In this document: positions 13,593 through 14,808 of the stretch, piece after piece
Layout: the number at the start of each line of letters is the position of its first letter
Numbering within the stretch: position 1 is the first letter of the stretch
NCBI GenBank assembly: GCA_028717505.1
Contig: JAQUNQ010000020.1
Location: forward strand, 1 to 14,808
Length of the DNA: 14,808 nt
Direction of reading: 5' to 3'
Source of the DNA: Candidatus Peribacteraceae bacterium
GTDB lineage: Bacteria; Patescibacteriota; Gracilibacteria; Peribacterales; Peribacteraceae
Position numbers and translations under genes: made by a program
The notes under the pieces: generated by a model
Database searches by the model: none
What the model was told of the DNA's origin: nothing
The model's input: the letters and a program-made list of their open reading frames with translations, nothing else

Positions 13593-14792
13593 CTACTTCG
13601 CCTTGAGATCGATCACGTGAAGCCGCTTTTCGTCGAGGACATAGAGACGCGCCTCATCGGGATCCACATAGAGATCCTTGAGCGTGCCCACCTGCTCGCC
13701 TTCGAGCACGTACTGCGTGACGTAGGATGATTCTCCTGTCGTCCCACCGTCCGTCACCACGATTACGCGCGCCTCAGAAGGATCGAGGAAGTAGAGATTC
13801 CCACCGGACACCTTGAAGACCTTCTCGGATGTCGCGAGCACCTTGTCCGGTGCGTGCCGAACGGTGAAGGGCTGCACCTCTCCGCGGAAGAGCTTCACAA
13901 CCTCCCCCCCCTCCTTGATGATGTAAATGGCCCCATCGACGGCCATATCGAGCGCCTTCTCGAGGTTACCATTCACGTTGTACTGGGCAGGCGCTGCATA
14001 GCGGTTGCTCAGGCGTTCATACTTGTAGATCTGGTTGTTCTCCGGCGAGAGGATGTAGAGGAAGCGGAGATAGGTTTCGATATCCCTCCCTGCGATCCAA
14101 CCAGCAGGATCCTCCGTCTTCATGAAGGTGGGCTGCCCGGAGATCACCTCAAGGATACTGTTGTCCGCCATCTGAAAAACCGTCGTCTGGTAGCGGGAGA
14201 AGGCAATGGCATCCGCAATGAGTTCGTCGCCCGAGAGGTGGCTCGGCTCATCGATCGCATTGAGGAGAACGCGGTACGTATCCTGCTTGTCGTAGAGGAT
14301 AAACTCTCCATCAGAGAGACCGATGAGCCCCTGCAAAGTGATATCCGGATTCTTCGCCGCCGCGTTCACGACAACGCGAGGCGCCAGACGGACAATGTTG
14401 TTGATCTCCTCGCGCTTCGTGCGGATGCGATCGAGGATATCGAGTGCCTCCGTTCGGTAGAGTCCGCTCTCATTATTCATGACCTGTTTCGCCTCTTCCT
14501 CCGCCTTCTGCAGGACGGCATTCGCTCCGTCGGTGTCTCCCGTGAGACGGCGGTTATCCGCTGCGCGAATCTCCTGATCGATCTGTTCCATGAGCTGCTT
14601 CAGCTCCGCGCGGGTTTTCCCGCGCTCTGAGGACGCCGTGAGATTGATGACTGCCCACACAATAAGGAAGGCTGCAACGGTTCCCGCGAGGAGAAGGAAG
14701 TGTGCGCGACGCTTGCGCTGAGGATGCTTCAAATCCGCGAAGAAGTTTTGAACGCGTTCCTGCAGAGCACCGAACCATTTCGAGACATTCAT
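13593..14792 (-). CDS. Membrane-anchored coiled-coil protein with propeller-like ectodomain
   Basis: A 399-residue protein of unassigned function. A basic N-terminus (HPQRKRRAH) precedes one transmembrane helix (32-51). A charged, coiled-coil-prone region follows (58-132, with TRAELKQLMEQIDQEIRAA and LDRIRTKREEINN). Residues 150-399 consist of short beta-rich units, e.g. GLIGLSDGEFILYDK, LRFLYILSPENNQIYKYER, DGAIYIIKEGGEVVKLF, GGNLYFLDPSEARVIVV and ARLYVLDEKRLHVIDL. These look like blades of a beta-propeller. The basic residues before the helix suggest the propeller is outside the cell. The ATG at 14792 leaves only 16 bases upstream in the window, and these are C-rich with no Shine-Dalgarno motif. 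I know of no characterised homologue. Confidence 0.8.
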   Translation of the reverse strand: MNVSKWFGALQERVQNFFADLKHPQRKRRAHFLLLAGTVAAFLIVWAVINLTASSERGKTRAELKQLMEQIDQEIRAADNRRLTGDTDGANAVLQKAEEEAKQVMNNESGLYRTEALDILDRIRTKREEINNIVRLAPRVVVNAAAKNPDITLQGLIGLSDGEFILYDKQDTYRVLLNAIDEPSHLSGDELIADAIAFSRYQTTVFQMADNSILEVISGQPTFMKTEDPAGWIAGRDIETYLRFLYILSPENNQIYKYERLSNRYAAPAQYNVNGNLEKALDMAVDGAIYIIKEGGEVVKLFRGEVQPFTVRHAPDKVLATSEKVFKVSGGNLYFLDPSEARVIVVTDGGTTGESSYVTQYVLEGEQVGTLKDLYVDPDEARLYVLDEKRLHVIDLKAK

Positions 14793-14808
14793 GGAGGTAA
14801 AGGTTTGC

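Noticed and set aside
1..14808. tRNA, rRNA, CRISPR arrays, insertion sequences or prophage genes
   Set aside because: Reading both strands I found no tRNA T-loop and acceptor pairing, no regularly spaced repeats and no transposase or integrase motifs.

Overview
The window reads as a GC-rich piece of a Candidate Phyla Radiation (Patescibacteria) genome. I would guess a Peribacteria/Peregrinibacteria-type lineage, but no rRNA or other phylogenetic marker is present to prove it. The clues are a compact secretin-less type IV pilus locus with several unusual prepilins, a PilX-like protein of a type I recall from CPR pilus loci, an archaeal-type (RibL-like) nucleotidyltransferase, and very short intergenic spaces. 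TGA is used as a stop at many gene ends, several within ATGA overlaps, so the recoded-UGA (glycine) CPR groups are excluded.

Left part (1-8786, minus strand): one long pilus operon, read right to left. A divergent promoter near 8800 drives a stand-alone response regulator receiver protein, then pilB (extension ATPase), pilC (platform protein), a 974-residue adhesin-like prepilin, a prepilin fused to a seven-repeat beta-propeller, a PilX/GspK-like protein without Glu5, and a further small prepilin cut by the window edge. Most junctions overlap or are a few bases apart, several as ATGA. The exception is the gap before the propeller prepilin, which holds a perfect 16-bp inverted repeat covering the likely start codon.

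Middle (8917-11554): purH on the plus strand, divergent from the pilus operon, ends five bases from recR, which lies downstream of smpB on the minus strand. Between smpB and pilD lies a 212-base non-coding gap. It contains a TATAAT box, stems capped by GNRA loops and a hairpin followed by TTTT on the plus strand: a candidate small RNA.

Right part (11767-14792, minus strand): a membrane protein with a 399-residue TM, coiled-coil and propeller-like layout, a RibL-like nucleotidyltransferase, then from its own promoter a bitopic protein with a C-terminal LPNSG sorting-like signal followed by pilD, the prepilin peptidase that would process the prepilins of the left operon.

The main theme is a type IV pilus whose minor pilins carry their own large sensory or adhesive heads. 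This may be how such a small cell attaches to hosts, surfaces or DNA.
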